64,000 bases of DNA from assembly GCF_947623445.1 (NCBI RefSeq), contig NC_135245.1, forward strand, positions 7,013,501-7,077,500, given 5' to 3'. The notes under the pieces were generated by a model. It saw only the letters and a program-made list of their open reading frames with translations. It was not told the DNA's origin and searched no databases. How positions within the stretch are numbered: the first letter of the stretch is position 1; every line of letters begins with the position of its first letter. Below, piece after piece: positions 11,808 to 23,561 of the stretch. Source of the DNA: Clavelina lepadiformis. Taxonomy: Eukaryota; Chordata; Ascidiacea; Aplousobranchia; Clavelinidae. The position numbers and the translations under genes were made by a program.

Positions 11808-13707
11808 TTGTAAAATAAAAGATTTTTTGATATACCATTTCCTCTTGGGTGTGCTAAGTGTGCAGTATGAAGGAATGAAGATTTCATTTTTAATGCTGAG
11901 TTTGTAGCTTGCTGTAATCATATTTAGATACCTAACAATACAGTACAAATTTTATAGCCTAATTCTGCTTAAATATCCCTGTGTTTTTGGCTGTTCTGCC
12001 ATGTTATTGTAAGTCAAAATAAACAAGTTTGTTTTTGTTGAGGAAAAGCAGCATTACAAAAGGGATTACATCTACAGCATTGTAAGTTAAGTGCTGAACT
12101 CTAATGACATATATCTGAGGCCATGAATCGATCTATGAGTGGCTATTCAAATTATTCCAATCTGAATATACATAGCTTGTCAAAAAATGATGGCAGCAGA
12201 AAGAAGTAAGAAGTATGTTGACAGTTGACACTGCTTGCAAAACAGGGGTGGATATAGCCATGGTTTTGTAACCGGTGCCCATATTAATTTCATCAGAGGC
12301 AAAAGAAGTTAATACTTAAATTAATGTCCAAGTTATCCTTTATTTCATTGAGTGTGCAATGCATATATAGTTTATTCAATGGCTCGCTATTTCAGCATGC
12401 AGTAAATTACTGTTGTTTGCATAGCACCATATTTATTTTGGGAACAGATCGACATAGCCACACCAACATACTCTTACCACTCAAAAGACAGCATGCACAT
12501 AAAAACAAAAATTTGTCATTCTTTCAACAGTTTTTGGTAGTTTTGAGAATTGGGGTTAATGTGGGCAAAAGTATTGAACAAAATTGACAAAAGTCTTTGA
12601 CTGGGAATCTTATTCCGGGGTTGGTAGTGGCTGGGGCTCTTTATTAACACACACTGGAAAGCTAAACTAAATTTTCTCCAAATAATGTAACCAGTGCGTT
12701 TTGTAGATAAGTTTCTTAGTTGTGTTTTAAATTGAAAATTATGTTTTTGCTGGTTAGTCGCTTAAACCTACAATGTTTATTTAATTTCCGTTGCGCTACT
12801 TACCCCGCCTTATTTTTTCGGGTTAGATTGAGCAGGGCCCTTGGTTAATTTGTGCAGTAGTAAAAAGTAAGTTGAAAAGGCAATCCCGATTAAATTTAAT
12901 GTTAATTTGATATATCAATAATGTTTGTAACAACTTCTGAAGGGTACTTTCTTTTACACTGTAACTGGGAACAGTGAGCGTTTAATCACTGCACAAAAAT
13001 TACTCAATGTTCCATACACCAATCTGACAAAGTATGCATTGCATAACTTGCTGCATCGATACCATTTTTTACAACGGCTTATAACTCATGTTATGCAAAA
13101 ACTAACAGTTTTATAAAGCTAATCGAAAGCTATACATAACAATCTGCACGTTTTCTTATGCTGTAACCAAATAGTAACGCAGCGTTTCTGATCACTGGTT
13201 AATCAAAATATTTCTCACCGCACTGAATTTACTCTTAAGCTGCAAATCGTAAATATAGATATAGCTTAAAATAGTTTATTACGACCACTTGACCAGCATA
13301 AGCAAAAATCTTCAAATCCTTGACTCATTAAGCATTGTGAGTAGAATAAAATGGCGGTGTTAAATATTATAAGCACTATAGTTAGTTTTGGGGAACATGC
13401 ATTTGCACAACATACTCCGTTGATCATCTTACTCAACCTTCCCTTACTAGCTTGTTTTCCACCTATATACTGGCCTGCTGGGTAGTTTTTGCCATCGTAC
13501 TCGTGCGAGACAACTCTTGTCGTTACCGCTCGCGGAAATGGTTTAACGCAGAACCCTATAGCTACGCAAACCATACAGTAGAAGATGTTTTTAAAGACTC
13601 CGAAATAATGTTAGATCCAAAATTATGCGAAGCCAAAAAGATGGGTCGCTGGTGCAGAGTTCTAATATCTCTGTCTAAGTAATGGCACAGTTTAATTGAA
13701 GTTTCGT
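11808..13707. other. Intergenic between convergent PIGQ and fucosyltransferase
   Basis: No supported gene. A 17-bp string (cccatattaatttcatc, at about 12277) recurs at about 15240 in a fucosyltransferase intron, suggesting a dispersed repeat. A frame at about 13400-13682 (plus) is open and hydrophobic at its start but has no ATG or homolog I recognise. Confidence 0.35.
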
Positions 13708-16700
13708 CTATAATTCCAACATACGCCAAGCGATTTCGGTGTTCAAACATTCTTCGTTGTCATTTCTCCACCATTGTCCAACATCGTGAATGAAAACTGA
13801 ATTGTTTGCAGGAGTGTCAGTAACTCTCTTGCACAATGCGCAAAAACCTGCTGCTTTGGTCATAGCGTATTTTTTAACGAGCGCCTGCTGCCCCACACTT
13901 AAAGCTTCCAAATCCTTATTGGTCTTTTTCGGGCTTAGTTCTCCTTTTTCGTCGAAATATCGCACCCAAGTTCTCCATTCATGATATTCTGCATAAGCCG
14001 TGGCGTTTTTGTCCAAGTACAGTAGATAGCGGACCAGTGATGAAGGGCTCTGAAAGTCTTCAGCATGAATAAATGTCTTCGAAGGCAGAACTGCCTCTAT
14101 GTCACGCCTGTCAGGGCCAAAGATAACGGGAATAGCTCCGCTGTATAACGCATTGAGCCAGAGTTTTTCAGTCGCGTAATCTTTGCAATGGTAACTGTTT
14201 TCAAATGCGAAATAAAACTTGTATCTGTACAAAACACAAAAAAGTAACACTGTGCGTTTAAATAGCTTGTTTGCAGTGTATAAGTTAGTTACCAAACTAT
14301 ACAATCTATGTTTAAACGTACCACATAAGATTTGTCACTGGTAATTACCTGCTTAAAACTTCAAAGTAGGCCGGGTCATATCTACTTCTAATAGGGAAAT
14401 TGTACCCTGAACAACGACCAAATTTATCAATTTGCAAACCGCCATCCTGGAGTTTATCGGCATAGGCAAATCGAAGGCTTGACGAGGGAGTATTACCACA
14501 GTTGCTCACCACCCAAACTGCCAGCCTGCAGCGATAAACCACAATAAAAGTCAGACCAATTTATTTTCTATTATGCAAGGTACAAAATCCGATTAGTATA
14601 CTATGGTCTACAGAGAGTTTAAGTACCTTACAACCGTTTAACTTTGGGAACGCATGGTCAGCACATAAACAAAGAAGTTTATTACGTCCAACCATTACTA
14701 AACCGCAATCTTGTGGAAGCTCGTAAACTCAAATTTACTTAACTAGTTCTACTGACAAACGTTTTTAATGTGCAGTAAAATCTATTAGGCCTACTACAGG
14801 ATAACAACGAAATAGATTATATGCTACAGCTTTCAGTAGATAACTCAAAGTTAGGAAATCAAAAATAATTGGTTTACATCAGCTTTAAGTTAACGAGCTT
14901 GGGTTAAAAACAGTTAAAAAATTTGATGAGCAATAAATTATTTTTTATAAAATAGGTCATTAATAAATTACGTACCCAATTTTTTTCGCTAGTAAATCCC
15001 GAATTTGTGGAGTCAATGCTGACGACACTTTATATTTCTTTGCATGCGATATATACGGTAAGGAACTAATGACAGCTTTCAATTCATTTGGACGTGTAAG
15101 ACGGACGTTTTTAAATTTTGCAATATTTTTGACAATGTCTTTGTGTCGTTCTTTATGCCTGAAATGTATCAGGTAATATAGCTAAATTTCAAAAAATCGA
15201 TTAAATGTATGGCTGTTAGATTCACAGTGAAACGAGCCCCCATATTAATTTCATCTAAGCAAGAGGTGCAACACGAAAATAAAATAAAAAGTATTGATAT
15301 AAGACCAACAAGTCGCACCAGATCAATTTCAAAACCCAGTCTAAGGTAGCATAGGGGGAATAGACATCCGAAGATCTTCTAACAGTCATAGTCAGGTTGA
15401 AGTAATCCAATCTCCGGAGGTGAGCTTGACTGCTGGCACTACTCTCCTGCGCCCACCAGACGTAGAGCTGGTCATTCCTTCTGTATAATTTTAAACAATC
15501 ACTTTAAATTTCTGAGCCTCGGAAACTGGGGTTCTATTATATATTTTGTCATTGTGCAAGTGTGGACTATACAATAATTTCAGTTGCACAACTTATCGCG
15601 TTGACAATTCCTGTTAATTGTTCAAGCCCACTTCGTTTTTTGCTTTTTAAGTTAAAAAAAAAACACATTTTGCTCGATTTGTGCTTGACTTAATTCTGGT
15701 GGTGTTCGAACGTGCTACTCCAATGAAGCCAATTACAATGCGGCGATACAAAAACAGTTCACAAATGAGAAATAATTTTGTATTATTGCTTTGGTACGAA
15801 GTAAAATATTTTTTTAGATGAATTGGGTTCCCTCTCTTACAGATAGAGTCAATAACTCCGTGGAACAAATAAACGATCGTATTCAATTTTCAGTTTATAG
15901 TATTGAAAAATAATAAAAGAGACATATTTCAATTTTTGTGAACTTTTCAATTTCCGAAGTCTCGTTTTAAAAAGCGTTTCATCAATACTCTTAACCATTT
16001 AAATGCAAAGCAATAAGCTATAATTAAAAAGGCCGTATACATACAAATTAAAACTACAAACTGAATAGTTAGGCTATACATGTGCTTATAACCAATTTGT
16101 TTGAGCTTAATGTTACATATCTGGATAATATCAAAGCGGTTTAAAGATTGTATAGCAATTTTGTTTCGCCAATAAAATCTCTTAGGTCCAATTTGTAATA
16201 GTTCTATATGAAACGAAATTGCATTACATGCTCGGTCGCCTGCAACAAATTAAACGTGAAAAACTCTCTAATAAAAATTCAGGGAGATGAAAGACAGTTT
16301 GCTTTCCGCATAACGCACACACTAATGACAAAGACACTCATGCAAATACGTATTTACGCCGCAGACTCACAACAATAGCTTCATGAAGCGCATCTCTTCG
16401 CATTACAGAGAAGGCGAATAATAAACTGAAGAGGGCCTATATACCAACAACAGCTGCTACTGTTAAAATATGTTTAATACAATCCCTCTAGGAGTTAATT
16501 TTTCTTGGCTACTGGGCCCCATCGTAGACACAGGTCTGACATTGTGGTCTCAGAAAACTGAACTCCCAATAATTAAAAAACAATGCACAACCTAAAAGGC
16601 ATTTTTAAACGATATGTAGGCGAAACAGTAACATTTGCAGTGGCAAAACTGCGTGCAAAAGACCACGGCCTTCCATGGCAGCGCTCAACGTCAGCATATT

Positions 16701-18883
16701 GCCAGAAAAATTCACATCGTAAATTGCTGCCGGATCAAACGAATAAGTTTAATGACGTTTTGTTCAAATTCATCAAGACTAAAACATAAAAGGAATAGGC
16801 TAAATTTTACCAATAAAATAAGATAGAGTGGCAGAGAGTGAGAGCACGTCTTCACTTTTAGTAAAGCCTGTTAGAATGGTAAATTCCGTGGAATTCTGAA
16901 ACGTTTCAGTTGGCAACCACATGTTATGAATATGATGTTTAACTGTGCGCGTTATCGTGTTTTGAGCTAATGTACACGAGAGCGCTTTCCACTGTGTGTG
17001 TGTTTAAAGAGCGCGCACGCATATGCCCGAGTGTGTTTGTGCACATAATGTCATTATGAACGCAGCGTTCAAGACCAGCAGTAAAAAGACTTGCTTGAGA
17101 TCTAAATTATTTATGTCATTGCAAGATTAAATTATTTCCCAAGGATAACCACAAACGTCTCAATTGGCGAAATTGCGTCTTGCATGTATCAACTTGGTGC
17201 TAAGAAAATGGGAAATGTTTACGTTTACTGTGCTCTTTTCAGCAGTTTTACAACATTATTTAGAAAATGTGTTTTCTGCACAAGATTGATTTTATGACAC
17301 GCTTTGCTCGTTTCAAGATATGCATCCGCGCCAGATGTTTAGCAATTGGCACAATACAAATTTCCGCTTTACAGCTTTTTATGTCAGACAATCGATTGCC
17401 AACAAAACACTTTCTAGAAAGGTATTGAAAATCTAGTCCTTGCACCCACGAGAAAACCTCTTGAATGGCTTCCTGACATTACCGCAACAATTGAAGAAAG
17501 ATGATGCTTGATAAAAGCTACTTCCGATGTACTGAACTGAATAACATTGAGTAATCTTAGAAACAATGACAACAAAAAAATATAGACTGTTATGTGCGCC
17601 ATATCGGTAGCATAGTGCCCTCGATCTTTGCATTGGTTTGTATAAAATGACTACTTCGCCGATTGAACTCTTACTTCCTTGTATGCGTTATCATGGGATA
17701 AAATGAAATTACCCTATCGAAAATCGCCTTTACTGTTAACAGCGATTATTCTCATAAAAATCTTTGCAAAACCTAAAAGCAACGGAACAAAGTATAGCGC
17801 TAAACTGAACAGTACTACTGTGCAGAGGCAATGCTGTTGCCTAACAATGCAGCGTCTTCAATTAATAATCCATGTCACACAGCGTAAACCAGCTGTTCCA
17901 GTTACTGAAAAGTCAAGGAATTCTTTACAAATAAATTTGTCAAACTGACCTTGTGGTTCGTGGTGGAAGGTCGTCTTTGTCAAGCTGGGGCAGGTGAAAG
18001 ACTACTGCATCACTTTTCTGAAGTTGATTCCTATCCAAGGTGATTCGGCACTTTCCGCACAGGTGAGTGTCGATGTTAATATCCCTTAAGTTATACTCAA
18101 ATTAGTCACACGAAACTGAATGTCTTTTGTTTTTATTACTGTATTGTGAAAACGTTCGGACGGATAGCGGGCTTTGAGCCTTAGTCTTGTGTGTATGGCG
18201 TTGGTAATGTATTGTGGAATGGTGTGCGTTGTAAGTACAGTAGCCTATGCTTGCGTTATGACATAAATATGTAATACTATTGCTCCAGACATATGCAATG
18301 TTTTCGTAAAACATAAAACTCGCACTTACTTACGATACTTTTCGATGTCAATACTCTCTTGAAGGAATTCTAACACCATGCTAAAATCGTTGAAGGGGTT
18401 GTTCCATAACAATATTATGGGAACATCACTGATTAGAACAATTGGAGCACGCGTCGTTTGAATCGGAATTGTTCCCGTACGAAATGTTGTGATTTCTTTA
18501 TCAATGTCAGCAGCCTTTGCTTTCAATCTATTTTTCAAACAACATTTCCAAGAGCTGCACAGACATTCAAGTCTACGTAGCATAGTCTATTTTACGGTTA
18601 CAATAGTCATGATACCAAAATATATTTTGCTCGTTGCCTACCGCATAAATTGGCGAGTAATATTGAAGTTTTTCCTCTTCTGATAATAATCGTTTTTCTC
18701 TTTTATTCCACGAAACACATGCTGCAAAACTGTAACAGACTCCGTTGTTTTCTTATAATTTTTAGAAAATTGCGTCAGAAAACCAAGATAAAGCACAGTA
18801 ACTCCACAGAGCCCAATAAAAAAGCTTATCGAACATATCTTCTTGGTATTCAGGAAACAAGTTATCAGCCGCTGTATAAACAT
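13708..18883 (-). CDS. GT10 alpha-1,3-fucosyltransferase
   Basis: Golgi type II membrane enzyme transferring fucose from GDP-fucose to glycans. Exons in phase: 18642-18883, 18330-18554, 17950-18084, 15319-15480, 14976-15158, 14349-14525, 13708-14224, giving about 546 residues. The first exon has a short cytosolic tail and one membrane segment (about residues 17-36). Family landmarks in order: ILLWNNPFN; CGKCRITLDRNQLQKSDAVV, FHLP; VWWAQESSA; LAVWVVSNCG; YGRC-like FGRCSGYN; and the donor-site block YKFYFAFENS with TEKLWLNAL, PVIFGP and FIHAEDF. The acceptor of exon 2 has an alternative a few codons upstream. The 2.5-kb intron 15481-17949 is much larger than the others and holds nothing I can name. 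Linkage specificity (FUT4/7/9-like versus others) cannot be told. Confidence 0.9.
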
Positions 18884-20818
18884 CTCCAATCTGCTTTTAT
18901 TTGTTCGAAAGTAGACTGCACAAGTTATAAGGACTACTCAACATTTGAAATCTTCAACATCCATTCCATTCTTTTTAAAACGCTATGCATTTCCAGCATA
19001 GGCTACAGTTATTTTAACCTAAACAAAAGTTCAGAAAAACTCCCATCAAACTGACTAATACAGACAGTCTGCTTTCTGATACGAAAGAGTCTAGACCAGA
19101 ACGGTCACTACTTCTTTCTGAAAAGCAGGTCGAATGTGCTCAAGCGTGGACGACTGTACGTCGCCCTATCAAGAAGAAAGGTTTCATCGAAACGATTTTC
19201 CATTAGGTTTATTTTTGAAGTGGACGCACGGGTGGTACGAATTACTGTACAGGCAAAGCTAACTGGAAGTAGGATACCATAGTGTGGCTGTATGGGTGGT
19301 CAACGGAGTCAAAACGCCCGAATTTAATCGCGTAGAAAAGTTGTGAGCACGCAGTTTTGCATCGCCATCACGTATATACATCATACTGCATAATTTATTG
19401 TAATCCAAGAGCCAGGTGCCGAGTATTCACGACACACAAGGGAAAACACTTATCTATATGCAAGATATGCTTGCCTGTCTGTACTTGATAGGGAAAGTGA
19501 ATCAGACTTATCAATCAAACAGAAAATAGTTTTTATGCTTTAAACGTTTTCTAACGAAATAAGTTTTGTAGGAGATAAGGAACCCAAGTCGTGAATGAAG
19601 CTGTCCAACTTGCTGCTCTTACCTAAACTGAAGGAGAGCTTTATCAACAAACACCCAAAATGCCCGAACTATCACCATTTTACAGCTGTCTTTAATTATG
19701 ACGTAACGTACATTTTGATGCAAAAGTTCGATTTTTGCTAGTCGGGAAATTAACATTTTTAATCAGAACGAACACAAAAGCTAAAGTATAAAAAGTGCGT
19801 TTATGTTCATACGTTTCGGTCTATACTAAAACCATAATTAACGCCATGGAGAACAGATATGCTAATACAATGTTAATAAGTCATCTATATGGTATATATA
19901 ACTTAGAGCAGTTTCTGTCAACAACTTTTTGACTCGACGCCTCTGCTGTACTACTTTTTCTTGAGCAGCAATTACTGGTAAAGTGGAGAGATCCCTTACC
20001 CATATAATTACCGGCCATAAAAAGCAAACTAAACAGACTGACTTTGCTATAAATATGACATAGATCCAATAGCATCAAAGTAAACTAAACTAAAAAAACT
20101 TATATTCGAAAAACACCCTGCTCTAGTGTAAACCCCCTACGTCTCTGGGCTAAATAAAGACCTTTCTTTGATGTACCAGCAATACATGCAAGGATGCAAC
20201 TCTACAAGAGCGACTTTTTGTCTACCGAAACGTTTATAAGCCTACCTGGAGAAACCCTTGCCACAGTGCTCTCACAACATCACATAGAAACCTTGAAGGA
20301 CCTTATTGCCAGCACTGACAAAAAACAACAGAGCAAAAAAGTTTGGGTGATCAAAAAGAAACTATTTATAGTGACAGGTCTATAGTAAAAATAGCATCTG
20401 TTTATTGAATCGTAAACCTTCACATAAAACTAGCAAAATTAAACTCAAACCACAAGGGTTGGTTTTTAATACAACCAACTTTTTCCAGCCCTTCTTTAAT
20501 TCAAATCTAAAAACACCTATCACTGGTCTACAAAAACAAAAAAAATTTTTGTTACATGAACTTTGATGATTGATTTAGGCTAAGTTTTGGTTGCTGAATC
20601 CAATTCTGAGCTCAGAATTGCTCTATCACGTCAGGTTTTTTCGCTGCGCATTTTCCCCAATTTCATAAATTGATCAAATTTTGACTTTCATTAGCGACGG
20701 TACGGGGAGCGTATAACAGCAACAAATCAAATATTGTTATTGAAATCACCTATGGTGAAACCTCGGCTGGAAGTTTTGTTGTAGCACAGAATGACAGAGT
20801 TTTCAGTAAACTTTAATC
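18884..20818. other. Intergenic upstream of fucosyltransferase
   Basis: No complete gene. One short plus-strand frame at about 20203-20385 (FISLPGETLATVLSQ) resembles the BACK-domain pattern of Kelch-like proteins (FxxLPxExLxxLLS). It stands alone, without a BTB or Kelch exon nearby, and could be a gene fragment. Confidence 0.35.
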
Positions 20819-21060
20819 TAGTGGTTATCAATCTTTCTTCAATCACGGACCTCTTTTCGAATTTCGAAAATATATGCGGACGCATTCATTTTTTTCTTTC
20901 GTATCTCATTACTTAGTTACCATCTTTATACATCGCGCTTGGTTTATACATCACGTTTGGTAGCTCATTACTGAGTTACCGTCTTTATCTGTATACATCT
21001 GCCCTGGAGACTTAAAAGGTAGACTTAAATGCTTTTTGTGACAGCACCCTGCTCTTTAGT
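20819..21060. mobile_element. hAT-like terminal fragment
   Basis: Begins TAGTGGTTATCAATC followed by a CACGGACC run, the form seen at the ends of many hAT elements (TAGTGGTTCTCAACC). The matching right end was not found, so the extent is a guess and the element is probably truncated. Confidence 0.4.
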
Positions 21061-21179
21061 AAAACGTAAACATTGTCAACAATAAACATAACATTGTTGG
21101 TATAATGTAAAAGAAAATTGACAGCTCAAAACGAAGCCTGAAGTGCGTGTTACTTCACAATGGAAATAAATATGCATCG

Positions 21180-22060
21180 ATTCCAGTAGGACATTCTGTG
21201 ACACTCAAAGAAACGTATAAAAACATTAAGGATGTGTTGGAAACACTGAAGTACAGTGATTATGGCTGGGGATTATGTGTAGACATAACAATAATGAACC
21301 TTCTGTTATGACAGCAAGGTGGTTACACCAAATACCCTTGTTTTCTCTGCTACTGGAATAGTAGAGCCATAGATGAGCATTGGATAAAAGATAAGTAGCC
21401 AGAAAGGAGCAGTTTAACACCTGGAGAGAAAAATATCATTCATAACCCGTTAGTAGATACCAAGAAGATCATCCTGCTGCTACTTCCCATCAAACTTGGG
21501 GCAATGAAATGGTATGCTAAGGCTCTTGATCACAATGGAGATTGCTTTAAGTACATCTGCTAAGCCTTCCCAAGTCTCAGTGAAGAAAAGAAAAAAAAAG
21601 GCTGGAGTTTTTAGAGGCCCACAAATAAGGCATCTGTTCAGAGATCCAAACTTTGCAGCATAAATGAACACAGTTGAAGCAAGGGCTTGGAATGTTTTTT
21701 CTTTAGTTGTTTAGTAACTCCTTTGGCAACAGAAAGGCAGAGAACTATCCAGACCTCTTAAAAGAAATGTTATCCAGCATGCAAGAGAAGAAATGCAATA
21801 TGAGCATAAAGCTACATTTTCTGAAAAATCATTTAGATTACTTTTCTAAAAACCTTGGGGACTTCAGTGAAGAATAAGGTGAGCGCTTTCACTAAGACAT
21901 TAGAGTTATATGAAAGAGTGCTACCAAGGCCGATGGGACTGCCACATGATGGCACATTACTGCTGGAACTTGAAGAAAGAAAATTACACCACTACCCATA
22001 AACGAAAGCCATTAAAACGAAAATTTTCGAGCTCTTAAAGATTGTGGCATTTCTGTATAA
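21180..22060 (+). pseudogene. Decayed mobile-element-type protein relic
   Basis: Plus-strand sequence that translates in pieces to a protein type I recall as an uncharacterised, repeat-associated protein widespread in invertebrates. Readable landmarks include GGYTKYPCFLCYWNSRAIDE (about 21310-21370), QIRHLFRDPNF (about 21625) and YQGRWDCHMMAHYCW (about 21927-21971). The frame is broken several times, so it is a fossil rather than a gene. Its element class is not established here. Confidence 0.6.
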
Positions 22061-22379
22061 TTACATTGATTGTTCAACGGCTAGTTTCTAGTGATGTTTT
22101 TTTAAATGATTTCGAGGCTTTGTGTTCGTGTTTTGCATGATTAAGCGTTCCAGCAGTTTTGATTAAAACAACCTCTACATTTCGAGGCGGTTTCTGATTT
22201 GTGATATTATTTATAATGAACATATATATTATCTCAAAAACGTGATGTGATAGAAAAAAAATAATGCCAGATTCGGATTCAGCGCCCCAAAATTAGGTAA
22301 AAAAGACCCCAACACAGTCTGCCGCAAAAATCGTGTTGACCAGTGATATAATTATTCACCCTGAAGACTACTCAAACCG

Positions 22380-22715
22380 CTTGGAAAGATGATAAACGCC
22401 TGGAACAAATCAAACACCTCGCCCAAAACGCCTGTAACAGGCTCCCAAAACTTTGCAACAATTGCGATGTATCTGCTGACACAATAACAAAGACGTAGAG
22501 ACAATCCAAAATAGTAGCCACCCTCAATCTTTCAAAGGATCTTTTCCGTTCAAAAAAACTTTAGACCAATTTATCTTTCAATCACCTCTCCAAATTGTAT
22601 GGTATGAAAGACATGAACAACCAACTCCTCTCTACCCTAGACACTCATCTTATCCCAGAACAAACTGGTTTCGGACATGGAAAATCATGTACTGAACAAA
22701 TCCTAAGTCTTATTT
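22380..22715 (+). mobile_element. LINE (non-LTR retrotransposon) fragments
   Basis: At about 22595-22714 one frame reads NNQLLSTLDTHLIPEQTGFG then HGKSCTEQILSL, the reverse-transcriptase block around the LIPEQxGFR-type motif of CR1/jockey-like LINEs. At about 22384-22498 another stretch (RLEQIKHLAQNACNRLPKL) resembles the segment that normally lies downstream of the catalytic domain in the same family. Their order is therefore inverted relative to an intact element. Stops interrupt both, so these are dead fragments. Confidence 0.6.
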
Positions 22716-22719
22716 GTAT

Positions 22720-23561
22720 AGCTTGTATCATATTTTCTTCACTGAAAAGGAGGAGACGTTACGCCGCCAAATGCTTGCACAGTGACGTATATTTAGGATA
22801 TCGTTGAGGATGGGAGATAAAAGTTTTTAAACGCAACATCTAAAATTCCGGCATTATTAATCCCCCCAAAAGGCGCAGGGTGATAAAATTGAAACGCTAA
22901 ATACAACGATTTTGAAATGCCGTTTACCGGTTTAACAGTTGATTTGCTACGTGCTAGCTACTAAGCCTTAGTAACTAAGGAGACGCAAACAAGAAAATAT
23001 GATAAGCGAGAAGGCAGAAAGACATACAATCGCAAAAAACTTCCAAACAAATTTAGGAACTCATACTGATTAACTTCCAGAAGACCAAGATATCCGAGCC
23101 AACTTTTTTATTCTTTACCATAACAAGAAAAACCGGAAAAAATACTTGCAGATAAACAACGGTTTTCAGATTTCACATTGGTACTGTTCTGTAATACCCA
23201 AAGAGATGCGGCCGACTCACACCTCCAGCAGTTATATTACCAATAGCCGTTTGTGGTGCCTTTTTTAGGTGGCAGCGGCAAGCGAGACGCTACACGTTGC
23301 CATAGCCTTTCAGCAGGTATTTGTAACAAAGTTAGTCATTTGTGACAACGCAATGCCACGTTTACGATCATGCAATATGCTGGGACAATGAACCCATTGA
23401 GAATATTCGAATAAGAAGCAGTCGCAACACATTGACCTTGTACAGTCTAGAAGTCCAGTAAAGGTTATACTTTCCCCCTGAAGTTGTTAACTCAGCATAA
23501 AGTGCAGCGAATATGTGTTAACATTTTCTGATTTAATTCATAAAAATAAATGGCGACAAAG
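22720..23561. other. Intergenic, no gene seen
   Basis: Sequence between the LINE fragments and the DRC7 stop codon. I see no exon, RNA or terminal repeat that can be supported. Confidence 0.35.

Noticed and set aside
13400-13682. Plus-strand open frame with hydrophobic start (ILACWVVFAIVLV)
   Set aside because: No ATG, no homology, and the opposite strand is equally open; likely chance.
17679-17948. 89-codon frame inside the fucosyltransferase intron
   Set aside because: No homology or splice support; composition fits intronic DNA.
20203-20385. BACK-domain-like fragment of a Kelch-like protein
   Set aside because: Only about 30 residues fit the pattern and no BTB or Kelch exon lies nearby; cannot be called a gene.
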